A stretch of DNA of 26,720 nucleotides, taken from contig JBJYWI010000284.1 of NCBI GenBank assembly GCA_046259385.1, positions 1 through 26,720 of the forward strand, written 5' to 3'. Numbering within the stretch: the first letter of the stretch is position 1; each line of letters opens with the position of its first letter. The stretch comes from CAVWDI01 sp046259385. GTDB taxonomy: Bacteria > Chloroflexota > Anaerolineae > Anaerolineales > UBA4823. The notes beneath the pieces are model-generated. The model had not been told where the DNA came from and did not search any database. It was given only the letters and a program-made list of their open reading frames with translations. A program made the translations under genes and the position numbers. This document shows, piece after piece, positions 1 through 7,853 of the stretch.

Positions 1-937
1 AAAATCCAGCCCTGCGGGAAATATCCAATAACGAAAAAAGCAGTTTAAACCGGGCGGGCAGAATGGATTTGTGAACCTCTGAACCGGTCGCTGACTGGTC
101 TTCCTTGGTGTTATCGTATATCAGTTTTGGAAATCCTTTTGGATCCCAGAGCATCCCACTCCAGTAAACCAGCTTGGTCCAGAAAGGGTTGACATAATCA
201 CCCAGCCTCGGGCGAAATCTGGTTTTGTTGAAAAACAAACTATCCATAAAATCTTTCAAATACTCGGGATCTAGGATTTCACCAAGAGCCGAATCGACAG
301 AAAAATCCTTCTGGATTGGCGATTCAAATTCTCCTGGTGAGAGTCCAGGGTAGCGGGTTACTCGAAAGATTTGTTTATTCCTGCCCAATTCAATTGAAAC
401 CAATCCGTCTGCGACGCTTTTTACAGCTCCTAAATCCGCCTCTTTCCCGCAGCCATCGTCTATAGTTACAACCACGGAATTTCCCTGCTGGGTGAACTTA
501 GCCAGAAATAACTGCATAAATTTGACGACTTCAAGTCCATTAAACAAGTACGGCGAGGTCATGGAGTCAAAAATCAGGGTGATTCCATCCCCGGGAAGCT
601 GGCGTTGGAGTTTGGTGACGGCGATGCTCATGCTGTTGAAATCGGCGCAGTTTGCGCAGGTTGTCTTCTCGTCTTGGCTGCAGACCAGACCCACTGTTTC
701 GGTGTATGCGTCAACAAATGCCAGAAATTCCGGCATGGACCCTCCCAATCCACCCCGGCGCAGCTGGGCGGTCAATTCTGACGCTGTTCTTTCGGTGGTG
801 ACGAAAATAACCGGTCGCCCTTCAGCAATTGTTTTCAGCGCGATTTGCTGGCAGAATGTGGATTTTCCTGCACCTGGCAGACCGGTTATCAGGATCAGGT
901 TTCTTTCCGGGGGAGACTGCAGGACAGACTTAGACAT
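1..937 (-). CDS. KaiC/RAD55-like RecA-fold ATPase (3' end beyond window)
   Basis: About 312 codons are visible and the frame stays open to the left edge, so the C-terminus is missing. It has a Walker A motif GLPGAGKST at residues 19-27 and a Walker B-like strand ending ITLIFDSMTS. This fits the RecA-superfamily ATPases related to KaiC and RAD55. Three cysteines (86, 94, 97), including a CANC pair, sit between the Walker motifs and could bind a metal or form a disulfide; this is inference. The ATG lies one codon beyond the TGA of the upstream KaiC-like gene, in the same frame, so the two are almost certainly co-transcribed and translationally coupled. The region after residue about 200 is not recognised. 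The substrate and cellular role are unknown; such pairs often act in signalling. Confidence 0.75.
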   Translation of the reverse strand, partial: MSKSVLQSPPERNLILITGLPGAGKSTFCQQIALKTIAEGRPVIFVTTERTASELTAQLRRGGLGGSMPEFLAFVDAYTETVGLVCSQDEKTTCANCADFNSMSIAVTKLQRQLPGDGITLIFDSMTSPYLFNGLEVVKFMQLFLAKFTQQGNSVVVTIDDGCGKEADLGAVKSVADGLVSIELGRNKQIFRVTRYPGLSPGEFESPIQKDFSVDSALGEILDPEYLKDFMDSLFFNKTRFRPRLGDYVNPFWTKLVYWSGMLWDPKGFPKLIYDNTKEDQSATGSEVHKSILPARFKLLFSLLDISRRAGF

Positions 938-940
938 TGA

Positions 941-1720
941 TCATCCAAATGCGGTCAGAGTGGGGAATACTTCGATCCCGTTTTCACCGATTTCATACGG
1001 CCTTGGCTGGGGGTCTATATTTACGCCGCGCATCTTTTCTATCTGCAGCATACGGGTAAGCTTATCTGCTCTTGGGAATGTGCGCAGCAGGATGACTCCC
1101 TGTGAGAGATATTCTTCAAACTGGTATTCACGATCCATTCCAGTTCCGCGCAGTTCTGAAATCAGCAGATTGGTACAGGGTGTCTTGCGAAGCTCTGCAA
1201 TCAAATCCCGCAGAGCATGGGTGCGTTCGGTCTGGCTGGGGTACTGGAGCATAAATATGGTGACAGGATCGATCACAACCCGTTCCGCACCAATTTCATC
1301 AATGCCGCTATGGATCGCTTCAAGAAGTTTGACCAGTTTAAATTCCTGCATTCCCAGCTGTACCAGACCCGCCCGGTCTGTCGGGACAACCCTCACTGGA
1401 GAGACATCGATAAAAATTAAGCGAATCTCCTTCTCCAGAGTTTCAAGGTCCCAGCCAAAAGAGGACATATTTTTCTTAATATCAGCGGGATCTTCATCCA
1501 GGGTGATATAAATTCCTGGCTGGTTGTAGTTTGCAGCACCCTCATAAAGGAACTGGATCCCTAAGGTGGTTTTCCCGCTTCCAGGTCCTCCGCTCACCAG
1601 TATGGTGTGCCCGCGTGGAAAACCTGCCCCATCAAGCATGCTTTTTATCCCCGGGATTCCGGGATTAATCCAATCCTTGACCTCATCCTCATCGAAAGCA
1701 TTCAGTTCAGGATCTGACAT
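941..1720 (-). CDS. KaiC-like single-domain RecA-type ATPase
   Basis: A 259-residue protein with one KaiC/RadA-type domain. Walker A GGPGSGKTT is at residues 44-52, an acidic strand YITLDEDP follows (the usual KaiC catalytic-glutamate region), and Walker B is the strand ending RVVIDPVTIF. It is about half the length of cyanobacterial KaiC, which has two such domains, so it belongs to the single-domain KaiC-like group found in many bacteria and archaea. The ATG is preceded by an excellent ribosome site, AAGGAGGGG, about five bases away. It is the first gene of a two-gene unit with the partial ATPase to its left. No KaiA or KaiB is present, so a circadian role should not be assumed; an ATP-dependent signalling role is more likely but unproven. 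Confidence 0.85.
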   Translation of the reverse strand: MSDPELNAFDEDEVKDWINPGIPGIKSMLDGAGFPRGHTILVSGGPGSGKTTLGIQFLYEGAANYNQPGIYITLDEDPADIKKNMSSFGWDLETLEKEIRLIFIDVSPVRVVPTDRAGLVQLGMQEFKLVKLLEAIHSGIDEIGAERVVIDPVTIFMLQYPSQTERTHALRDLIAELRKTPCTNLLISELRGTGMDREYQFEEYLSQGVILLRTFPRADKLTRMLQIEKMRGVNIDPQPRPYEIGENGIEVFPTLTAFG

Positions 1721-1939
1721 ATCCCCTCCTTAAACCAAGAGTTTACTCTGAGCTCCTTTTGATTATAACTGGATTTCTTCCGGAATCGTGAAAAACACAC
1801 GCCAGCATACTTCTTCCTGATATTTCAGATTGTACAAAGTTTTTTAGTGCAGGCAGTGATAAAATCACTTTGAAAAAATGCTGGAATTTGTGAGCAATCC
1901 AATTTAAGTCACCTAATTCATTCTAATCAGGAGATCACA

Positions 1940-3061
1940 ATGCCAAGTTACAAAGACCTGAACACATCGGAGAGAGTCCTACTGGGACCGGGACCGAGCA
2001 TGGCTCACCCGCGCGTGCTGCGGGCGATGGCACAGCCTTTGGTGGGGCACCTTGACCCGCAGTTCCTGGAGGTTATGAACGAAGTCCAGGAACTGCTGCG
2101 ATTTGTGTTCCAGACCGAAAACGAGTTCACCCTGCCGGTATCCGCGACGGGCAGCGCCGGGATGGAAGCAGCTTTATGCAATTTTATCGAATCAGGCGAT
2201 GAAGTGCTGGTTGCGGTCAACGGCTATTTTGGGGAACGACTGTGCGACATGGCGGGCAGGTATGGCGCCCGGGTTACAAGGCTGGATAAACCATGGGGGG
2301 AGGTGTTTGATCCGGTTGAAATTGAAGACCAGTTAAAAAAGAGTGCTCCGAAGATCGTGGCAATGGTTCACGCTGAGACCTCGACCGGTGCGCTGCAGCC
2401 GGTGGAAGAAATCAGCCGGATTGTGCACCGCTACGGCGGGTTGTTTCTGCTGGACTGCGTCACCTCTCTGGGAGGTCTGCCGGTGAAGGTTGATGAATGG
2501 GACATTGATATCGCTTACAGCGCAACTCAGAAATGCCTGAGCTGCCCGCCGGGTCTGGCGCCGCTTACGGTCAGCGAGCGCGCCAGGGAGAACATGTGCA
2601 GGCGCTCAAAGCCGGTGTCAAACTGGTACCTGGATCTTTGTTTGCTCGATAAATACTGGGGCGGGGAGCGGACTTACCACCATACCGCTCCGATTTCAAT
2701 GATTTTCGCCCTCAGAGAGGGCTTGAGATTGATCTACGAGGAGGGTTTGGAGAACCGGTTTGAACGCCATAGAAAAAATACCGGGATGCTTTGGGATGGC
2801 TTGGAAGGGTTGGGGATTGGACTCCATGTCCAGGAGGAATACAGGCTGGCAAGCCTGACAACCCCCCGCATCCCGCAGGGAGTGGACGACCTTGCTGTGC
2901 GCCGGCGGCTGCTTGATGAATACAATATTGAAATAGCGGGTGGGTTCGGTCCGCTGGCGGGTCAGGTGTGGAGGATAGGGTTAATGGGTTACTCCTCGCG
3001 GCGCGAGAATGTGACCCTGCTGCTGGCCGCTTTGGGTGAAATTCTTCCTAAGAAAAGTTGA
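1940..3061 (+). CDS. Class V aminotransferase, alanine/serine-glyoxylate type
   Basis: A 373-residue PLP-dependent enzyme. It begins with the LLGPGPS motif and has the PLP-phosphate region SATGSAGMEA (68-77), the pyridine-binding aspartate D172 in LLDCVTS, and the Schiff-base lysine K198 in SATQKCLS. This is the pattern of the AGXT/serine-pyruvate family, which moves an amino group from alanine or serine to glyoxylate; the related PucG uses ureidoglycine, so the exact donor is open. The length is normal for the family. AGGAG sits six bases before the ATG. It is transcribed away from the KaiC-like genes and runs head-on into the SDR gene, with only four bases between the two stop codons and no terminator between them. 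A TGaTAAAAT sequence near 1858-1865 could be an extended -10 element, but no matching -35 was found. Confidence 0.9.
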   Translation: MPSYKDLNTSERVLLGPGPSMAHPRVLRAMAQPLVGHLDPQFLEVMNEVQELLRFVFQTENEFTLPVSATGSAGMEAALCNFIESGDEVLVAVNGYFGERLCDMAGRYGARVTRLDKPWGEVFDPVEIEDQLKKSAPKIVAMVHAETSTGALQPVEEISRIVHRYGGLFLLDCVTSLGGLPVKVDEWDIDIAYSATQKCLSCPPGLAPLTVSERARENMCRRSKPVSNWYLDLCLLDKYWGGERTYHHTAPISMIFALREGLRLIYEEGLENRFERHRKNTGMLWDGLEGLGIGLHVQEEYRLASLTTPRIPQGVDDLAVRRRLLDEYNIEIAGGFGPLAGQVWRIGLMGYSSRRENVTLLLAALGEILPKKS

Positions 3062-3065
3062 TCCA

Positions 3066-3962
3066 CTAGAGATTCTCTCTGGATAGTGAAGTCATTTCAG
3101 CGCTGATCTCCCAAAGCCTCTCCGCAGCTTTCAGGTCGAGCGCAGCCGGGTCTGGCTCGCTTACCCGGCAGTCCACAAAGTATTCCCCGCTTACCCCCTT
3201 GACGACCGGGTTCGACGCCAGATAAATGCTGGTCCGGGCGCCTTCCTGTGGGGACATTGCGTTCCACTGCAGGAGCGGCAGCAGGCTGCGCACAAGCAAG
3301 CCGTTGTTCTTGCCAATATCGGTAGCCACCCATCCGGGGTGAAGCGCGTTAGCTGTAACCCCGCTGTCTGCAAAGCGCCTGCTTAATTCCTTTGTAAACA
3401 GGATGTTGGCGAGCTTGGATCGCCCGTATGCCTGCATGGGGTGATAGCGGCGCTTCATCTCAAGGTCATCAAAATCCAGCCTTTTGCCGATGTGCCCCGC
3501 GGACGACACATTCACAACCCGGGCTTCAGTTTCCTTTAAAGCGGTCTCTTGAAGTATATCCAGCAGCAGGTTGGTGAGCAGGAAGTAATTGAGGTGGTTG
3601 AGGGCGAAGGTCATCTCGATATTGTCAATAGAATTCTGGCGCCACAGGAAGAAACCACCGGCATTGTTGACGAGCACATCCAACCGGTCGTATCGGGCAA
3701 TAAATTCACCCACCAGCCGCCTGATCTGAGCCTGGTTGGAGAGATCCGCGACCAGGGTATCCACATCTGGATTTCCGGTTCTTTCTCGGATATCCATGGC
3801 TGTACTTACAGTTTTAACCGGATTCCTGCCCACCACGATTACCCTTGCGCCCATTTCAGCTAGTCTCTCAGCGGTGTGCATCCCGATCCCGGCGGTAGCG
3901 CCGGTTATCATGCAGGTTTTGCCTGCCATCTGTTTATTTGAATAATCCATATTCTCAATCAT
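3066..3962 (-). CDS. Short-chain dehydrogenase/reductase (retinol dehydrogenase-like)
   Basis: A 298-residue classical SDR oxidoreductase. The cofactor-binding TGATAGIG lies at residues 20-27, with an NNAGG strand, a VSSAG serine, and the catalytic YGRSK (Y-x3-K). The basic VVGRN after the second strand suggests NADP(H) preference. The C-terminal part (LHPGWVATDIGKN) resembles the retinol dehydrogenase/WW-domain oxidoreductase branch; the substrate cannot be told. Neither the ATG at 3962 nor the one four codons later has a strong ribosome site, so the start is uncertain by a few residues. The gene lies just downstream of a terminator that closes the unit before it, so it probably has its own promoter in that short gap. 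Confidence 0.87.
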   Translation of the reverse strand: MIENMDYSNKQMAGKTCMITGATAGIGMHTAERLAEMGARVIVVGRNPVKTVSTAMDIRERTGNPDVDTLVADLSNQAQIRRLVGEFIARYDRLDVLVNNAGGFFLWRQNSIDNIEMTFALNHLNYFLLTNLLLDILQETALKETEARVVNVSSAGHIGKRLDFDDLEMKRRYHPMQAYGRSKLANILFTKELSRRFADSGVTANALHPGWVATDIGKNNGLLVRSLLPLLQWNAMSPQEGARTSIYLASNPVVKGVSGEYFVDCRVSEPDPAALDLKAAERLWEISAEMTSLSRENL

Positions 3963-3992
3963 CTGGATAGGAGAAAAGTATCATATTCGCAA

Positions 3993-4026
3993 TAAAAAAC
4001 CACCGGCCGGCGTACCTTCCGGTGGT
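3993..4026 (-). terminator. Rho-independent terminator
   Basis: Read on the minus strand, ACCACCGG is followed by a 12-base loop, then the exact complement CCGGTGGT and a run of six or seven T. This eight-base perfect GC-rich stem with a T tract is a textbook terminator. It lies about 110 bases after the stop of the small DUF4177-like gene and before the SDR gene, so it ends the former unit. Confidence 0.85.
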
Positions 4027-4138
4027 GATGTGGTCTTTCTGAATTATTTGATTGATCTGGTTTAAAGTCAGGGGTTAATCTGACGTATCCTGATTTGACA
4101 TAGGAGATTATTCCCTGCTGTTCTGAACGCTATCCGGC

Positions 4139-4375
4139 TTACATCTCCAGTTGCTCTTCCGGCCAATCAATCGGACGTTTCAAAACGATCTCAGTACCTT
4201 CACGCACACCTGCCATTCCGGTCACCTCCCAGCCTTCCTGGCCGCGTTCCGCCAGAAAATCAGACAGCATCTGCCCCATCGGCTGCCCTCCGGACATGCT
4301 TCCAACGTCCTGCCCATTAACAACCATTACAACGCCCCCAAACGATCTGACGACCAGGTAATCCCATTTCTGCAT
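4139..4375 (-). CDS. Small DUF4177-like protein
   Basis: A 78-residue soluble protein. It opens with MQKWDYLVVRS and later has LAERGQEGWEVTGM followed by EIVLKRP. That order (a WEYLVV-type strand, a helix with a GxEGWE turn, a final strand) is the layout of the DUF4177 family, whose function is unknown. A methionine- and glycine-rich insert (residues about 20-36) separates the first strand from the helix. The start is well supported by AAGGAG about seven bases upstream. It appears to be a single-gene unit with its own promoter and terminator. Confidence 0.75.
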   Translation of the reverse strand: MQKWDYLVVRSFGGVVMVVNGQDVGSMSGGQPMGQMLSDFLAERGQEGWEVTGMAGVREGTEIVLKRPIDWPEEQLEM

Positions 4376-4418
4376 TTTAATATCTCCTTGACTCTGCTTA
4401 AGTATTCTTAATCGTTAT

Positions 4419-4448
4419 AGTCTAGCATGTGAATAATTGGATTGTCAA
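4419..4448 (-). promoter_or_regulatory. Candidate sigma70-type promoter
   Basis: On the minus strand a perfect TTGACA (4443-4448) is followed after 18 bases by TAGACT (4419-4424, four of six matches to TATAAT). A start site near 4412 would leave a leader of about 37 bases before the DUF4177-like gene. An inverted repeat TTAAG-tatt-CTTAA (4398-4411) lies at the expected start site and could be an operator. The assignment rests on motif match only. Confidence 0.4.
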
Positions 4449-4525
4449 ATATTTTAAACGAAATTGGCTTAGGTTTATGCCGCGATTTTAATAAAGTAAA
4501 GAGCGGTTTCTTTGCCCGGAGAGTT

Positions 4526-5359
4526 CTACCTGACGATATTGTAGGAACAAAACAACTGCCCCAGTCCATTGAGTGCCTGCGGGTCGTGATAGATTGAGTT
4601 GAGCCTGAAGTCCTGCGGTGGGTCAAGGAGATCACCTTCAACAATGCTTGCATACGGGTCTCCTCCCAGGATGCGGCTGGCAAAGGAAAGGTACAGCCGG
4701 TCAAGCATATTGTCTTTCAGCAGCAGGTGCAGGACTTTTGGTCCTGTGGCGTTGTAAATCAATTTATATCCCAGTCCTGAAAGAATCTCTACCGCCTTCC
4801 GACCGCTGACCTTTTGCTCACCAGCAATAAACACTTCTCCAGATTGCTTCTTAAGTTCTGCAATCCGGTTCTGTTCGGCAGACTCAACGGTTAAAACGAT
4901 CACCTTGCGTCCGCTGGAAGTGAGCGAAGCCGGGATGGGGAAATCCAGGCTGGCACTGATCACGACCAGATCCGGCCGTGGGGAGAGTTCTTTTCCACGG
5001 CGCCATTCCATCAGGTCTGCAAAGCGCGGCTCATCAAAAACAGTCAGTATTTCCTGAACCTCACCGCGCTCGTATTGGCGCAGGTATCGTCCGCTTGTGA
5101 TCAGCACATCCGCCTGTATCGCCAGTTCCTGGAAAAGGCGCCAATCGCGCGGGTTGGTAATCGCTTTTGGAACAACCAGTTTGGAACTGGATGGGCGGGA
5201 GACTGCTATCCGACCGTCAAGGCTGGTTATGTAGTTGCTGTATACAAACGTACCGCTTCTGGAAACGGTTTGCTGCCTCAGGTTATGACTCAGGTAAAGT
5301 CCTTCAAGTGCGAATTCCCTGGCAGGCTGGGGGTATAAACGGGTTACAGTTTGGCTCAT
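4526..5359 (-). CDS. RibD C-terminal domain reductase (dihydrofolate reductase fold)
   Basis: A 277-residue protein of the RibD-C/pyrimidine reductase family. It shows SNYITSLDGRIA near the N-terminus, ADVLITSGRYLR, VVISASLDFP, and late LIYNATGPKVLHLLL followed by LDRLYLSFASRILGG. These match the NADPH-binding DHFR-like fold in order. The deaminase half of RibD is absent, so it is a stand-alone reductase; in riboflavin synthesis the substrate would be the ribosylamino-pyrimidine, but many stand-alone members have unknown substrates. It follows ccmD by 18 bases, which puts it at the tail of the ccm operon. No strong ribosome site is visible before the ATG, and no other riboflavin gene is nearby. 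Confidence 0.8.
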   Translation of the reverse strand: MSQTVTRLYPQPAREFALEGLYLSHNLRQQTVSRSGTFVYSNYITSLDGRIAVSRPSSSKLVVPKAITNPRDWRLFQELAIQADVLITSGRYLRQYERGEVQEILTVFDEPRFADLMEWRRGKELSPRPDLVVISASLDFPIPASLTSSGRKVIVLTVESAEQNRIAELKKQSGEVFIAGEQKVSGRKAVEILSGLGYKLIYNATGPKVLHLLLKDNMLDRLYLSFASRILGGDPYASIVEGDLLDPPQDFRLNSIYHDPQALNGLGQLFCSYNIVR

Positions 5360-5377
5360 TGGTATTTGGATATTCTT

Positions 5378-5572
5378 TTACTGATCGATATTCGACTCCG
5401 GAATTTCGATGGCTTCGAGTTCCTGGAGCACTTCAAGATCCTGGTTCAGGTTATTATTACGTACAACCAGGCTGAGCAGGTAAAGCAGCATAACGCCGAA
5501 GATAACAATAAAACCGGCGATCATATATGCAGAGGTACTGGCTGGTGCTTCAAGGTATATTGATTCCATCAA
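5378..5572 (-). CDS. ccmD: CcmD-like small membrane protein
   Basis: A 64-residue protein with one membrane helix (about residues 16-38) followed by a short polar, acidic tail. Sequence is poorly conserved in this family, so the call rests on size, topology and place: it lies directly after ccmC, where CcmD is normally encoded. CcmD joins the CcmABC heme exporter and is needed to release heme-loaded CcmE. The helix carries the Y-x-x-A/G-F pattern often seen in CcmD. GGAG precedes the start by about ten bases; the start is a double ATG. Confidence 0.7.
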   Translation of the reverse strand: MMESIYLEAPASTSAYMIAGFIVIFGVMLLYLLSLVVRNNNLNQDLEVLQELEAIEIPESNIDQ

Positions 5573-5593
5573 ATTGACTCCGTGGAAAACTGT

Positions 5594-6292
5594 CTATTCA
5601 AGTGATTTCAGTTTCAGTTGTTCAACTCTGGAAGATAAGCGTCCAAGCCGGATGCGGTGCCAGAGCAGGTCGATAAAGATGAAAGTGAAAACCAGCAAAC
5701 TAAAAAGGAAAGTCTGCAGCATGGCTGGGGTCATATCGAATGAACCCTGCGCGCCGGGCTGGTTGGTTCCGACTACAATTGGATGGATGGTGCGGAATAG
5801 TCTGGCTGAAAAAAAGGTGAGCGGTACGCTCAAGAACCCGATTATTGCATATACTGCGCCAAACCGGGCGCGCCGGTTCGGGTCCTCAATGCCAGCCCTT
5901 AGCATGAGGTAAGCTGCGTAAATGAGCATCATGATTGTGGCAGTGGTTAATCGCGGGTCCCATGTCCACCAGGTGTTCCAAATAGGCCGGGCCCAGATAG
6001 AACCAGTCACAATATTGATGAATGCAAACACCATCCCGATCTCTACCGCTGCCAACCCGACAATATCCCATTTAAAATCGTTTTTTACCAGGTACATCAC
6101 ACCGACGAAAGCGGCAGTCAGAAAGCTGAGCATGCCTACCCAGCCTGCTGCGACATGGAAGTAAAATACTTTCTGCACCTGACCCATTACCGCTTCAAGG
6201 GGAGCATAGAAAAAAACCATCGTAGTAGCTGCAAGCAGCAGCAAAACAGTCACGATGTCCAGGATCTTAAGCATGGTCGGTTTGGGTTTCAT
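5594..6292 (-). CDS. ccmC: Heme exporter / heme-handling protein CcmC
   Basis: A 232-residue integral membrane protein with six hydrophobic segments and the tryptophan-rich WWD motif WNTWWTWDPRLT at residues 105-116. Two conserved histidines flank it: H46 in FYFHVA and H170 in FRTIHP; in the family these are the axial heme ligands. CcmC places heme in the outer-side site and loads it onto CcmE. The length is normal for the family. An AAGGAAAGG ribosome site precedes the ATG. It sits between ccmB and ccmD as expected. Confidence 0.95.
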   Translation of the reverse strand: MKPKPTMLKILDIVTVLLLLAATTMVFFYAPLEAVMGQVQKVFYFHVAAGWVGMLSFLTAAFVGVMYLVKNDFKWDIVGLAAVEIGMVFAFINIVTGSIWARPIWNTWWTWDPRLTTATIMMLIYAAYLMLRAGIEDPNRRARFGAVYAIIGFLSVPLTFFSARLFRTIHPIVVGTNQPGAQGSFDMTPAMLQTFLFSLLVFTFIFIDLLWHRIRLGRLSSRVEQLKLKSLE

Positions 6293-6315
6293 AGAGATTC
6301 CTTTCCTTCATGATT

Positions 6316-7086
6316 TTATTCCTCAACGATGTAGTCAAAAACCATAAATGAGACGGCGAGAAAAATTATATCGTATACGATTAAAAGATTAAGCCAGGGT
6401 AATATTTCCGGGAAAACAATACCCTCTAAAAATCCGCTGCTTGCCTTTACAGCTGCGATCAAGACCGGGACCGCGACGGGAAATAGCAGAATTGGGAGCA
6501 GGATATCGCGGGTGCGGGTTTGGACCGCCATGGATGCCAGCAAAGTCCCAACTGCGATATAACCAACTGAACCGAGCAAAATGACGAGCAGCAACCCAGG
6601 TTTGAAAAGGTTTGTATTGTAGAGCACGCTGTACACCGGCAGCACAATCGCTTCTACAATCAGCATAAAAATTAGATTGCTGATTGATTTCCCGAAATAA
6701 ATCGCGCTGCGGTCAACAGGAGCCAGCAGAAGTCCGTCCAGGCAGCCGCGGTCTTTTTCCATCGCCATGGACCGGTTCAGCCCCAATGTCCCAGCGAAAG
6801 CGAAGGTGACCCATAAAACACCCGAGGTCACTGCGGCGCGTGTCTTTGCATCCAGTTCAAGGGCGAAATTAAAAATGATGATGACCAGCAACGCGAAGAC
6901 AAGCATCGCTGAAAGCATCTCGCGCCCGCGCAGTTCGGCTGAAAGATCCTTCCAGACCACCGCCCAGACCGCCTTCAAAATACCAGGACTGAGGGATGGT
7001 ACATTTGCTTCTAGTTTTGACGCAGCGGCCGACCGGATGCTTTCCGCCTGAGAGATGTGGTCGGGGGTTTTTCCCTGTCCGTTCAT
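6316..7086 (-). CDS. ccmB: Heme exporter permease CcmB
   Basis: A 256-residue membrane protein with six hydrophobic segments after an N-terminal polar stretch of about 45 residues. The region AVWKDLSAELRGRE before the first helix and the loop AMEKDRGCLDGLLLAPVDR between helices two and three are hallmark CcmB sequences. It forms the permease of the CcmAB ABC transporter, whose ATP use frees heme-loaded CcmE from CcmC. The N-terminal extension of about 30 residues is longer than in proteobacterial CcmB. The gene starts 13 bases after ccmA; no strong ribosome site is seen, so it may be coupled to ccmA translation. Confidence 0.93.
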   Translation of the reverse strand: MNGQGKTPDHISQAESIRSAAASKLEANVPSLSPGILKAVWAVVWKDLSAELRGREMLSAMLVFALLVIIIFNFALELDAKTRAAVTSGVLWVTFAFAGTLGLNRSMAMEKDRGCLDGLLLAPVDRSAIYFGKSISNLIFMLIVEAIVLPVYSVLYNTNLFKPGLLLVILLGSVGYIAVGTLLASMAVQTRTRDILLPILLFPVAVPVLIAAVKASSGFLEGIVFPEILPWLNLLIVYDIIFLAVSFMVFDYIVEE

Positions 7087-7099
7087 TTAATATGCCCGG

Positions 7100-7828
7100 T
7101 CACTGTTTAGTGGTTGCCTTGTTGTAGAAAGAAAGCAGTTCCCCCGGATTTAGATTGTCCTGCCTGGTTGAGGCGACGATCAAACCGCGTGAGATCACAT
7201 CGAAACGGGTCGCCAGACCAGCTGCCCGTGACAGGTTATGGGAGGTCATAACGACTGTCCGTCCACGCGCCCCAACTTCCGACAATACCGAATCGAGCAT
7301 TTCACAGGCATCCTGGTCGAGACCGGTATGCGGTTCGTCAAAAAGCATGATCTCCGGGTCGTGAAGCACTGCACGTCCGATTGCAAGGCGCTGCTGCATG
7401 CCGCGAGAAAATGTGCGCACCAGATCCCGGCGGCGGGAAAGCAGCCCAACAAGTTCAAGCACTTCTGTAATGCGTTCATCCATGCTGGGAATGCCATACA
7501 TTCGTCCGTAAAAACGAAGATTATCATAAGCGGATAGATCGCCGTACAATAGCGGTTGGTGGGAGACAACCCCGATCCGGCTGCGAACAGCGGAAGCCTG
7601 GGAAGGAAGACTGTGACCGGCAATCAACACCTGCCCGGAAGCAGGTTTTGAGAGGGATGATAGGATCCGTAAAAAGGTTGTTTTTCCTGCGCCGTTCGGA
7701 CCAAGCAGCGCGACAAATTCGCCCGGTTGGACAGTGAAACTTATCCCACGCAGGACGGTCTTAAATCCGAACCGTTTAATGAGATTATTGACGCGGATTA
7801 TCGCGCTTGCGCTGGCGTCCATGTTCAT
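7100..7828 (-). CDS. ccmA: Heme exporter ATP-binding protein CcmA
   Basis: A 242-residue ABC ATPase. Walker A is GPNGAGKT (43-50), the Q-loop region is VVSHQPLLYG, the signature is FSRGMQQRL, Walker B is IMLFDEPHTGLD, and the switch histidine lies in VMTSHN. The signature FSRGMQQRL and the DEPHTGLD loop are typical of CcmA. It powers the CcmABCD complex on the cytoplasmic face. A second ATG two codons in could also serve as the start. It follows the diheme lipoprotein gene by 25 bases. Confidence 0.93.
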   Translation of the reverse strand: MNMDASASAIIRVNNLIKRFGFKTVLRGISFTVQPGEFVALLGPNGAGKTTFLRILSSLSKPASGQVLIAGHSLPSQASAVRSRIGVVSHQPLLYGDLSAYDNLRFYGRMYGIPSMDERITEVLELVGLLSRRRDLVRTFSRGMQQRLAIGRAVLHDPEIMLFDEPHTGLDQDACEMLDSVLSEVGARGRTVVMTSHNLSRAAGLATRFDVISRGLIVASTRQDNLNPGELLSFYNKATTKQ

Positions 7829-7853
7829 TTTTGGGATATCCCCGGCTCAGTTT

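Noticed and set aside
938..943. Stop-codon readthrough joining the two KaiC-like frames into one protein
   Set aside because: The second gene has its own ATG and the two are more simply explained by translational coupling. No readthrough signal is visible.
492..1511. Long 339-residue open frame on the plus strand
   Set aside because: It lies wholly opposite the two KaiC-like ATPase genes, which have clear Walker motifs and ribosome sites. Its product has no recognisable motif or domain.
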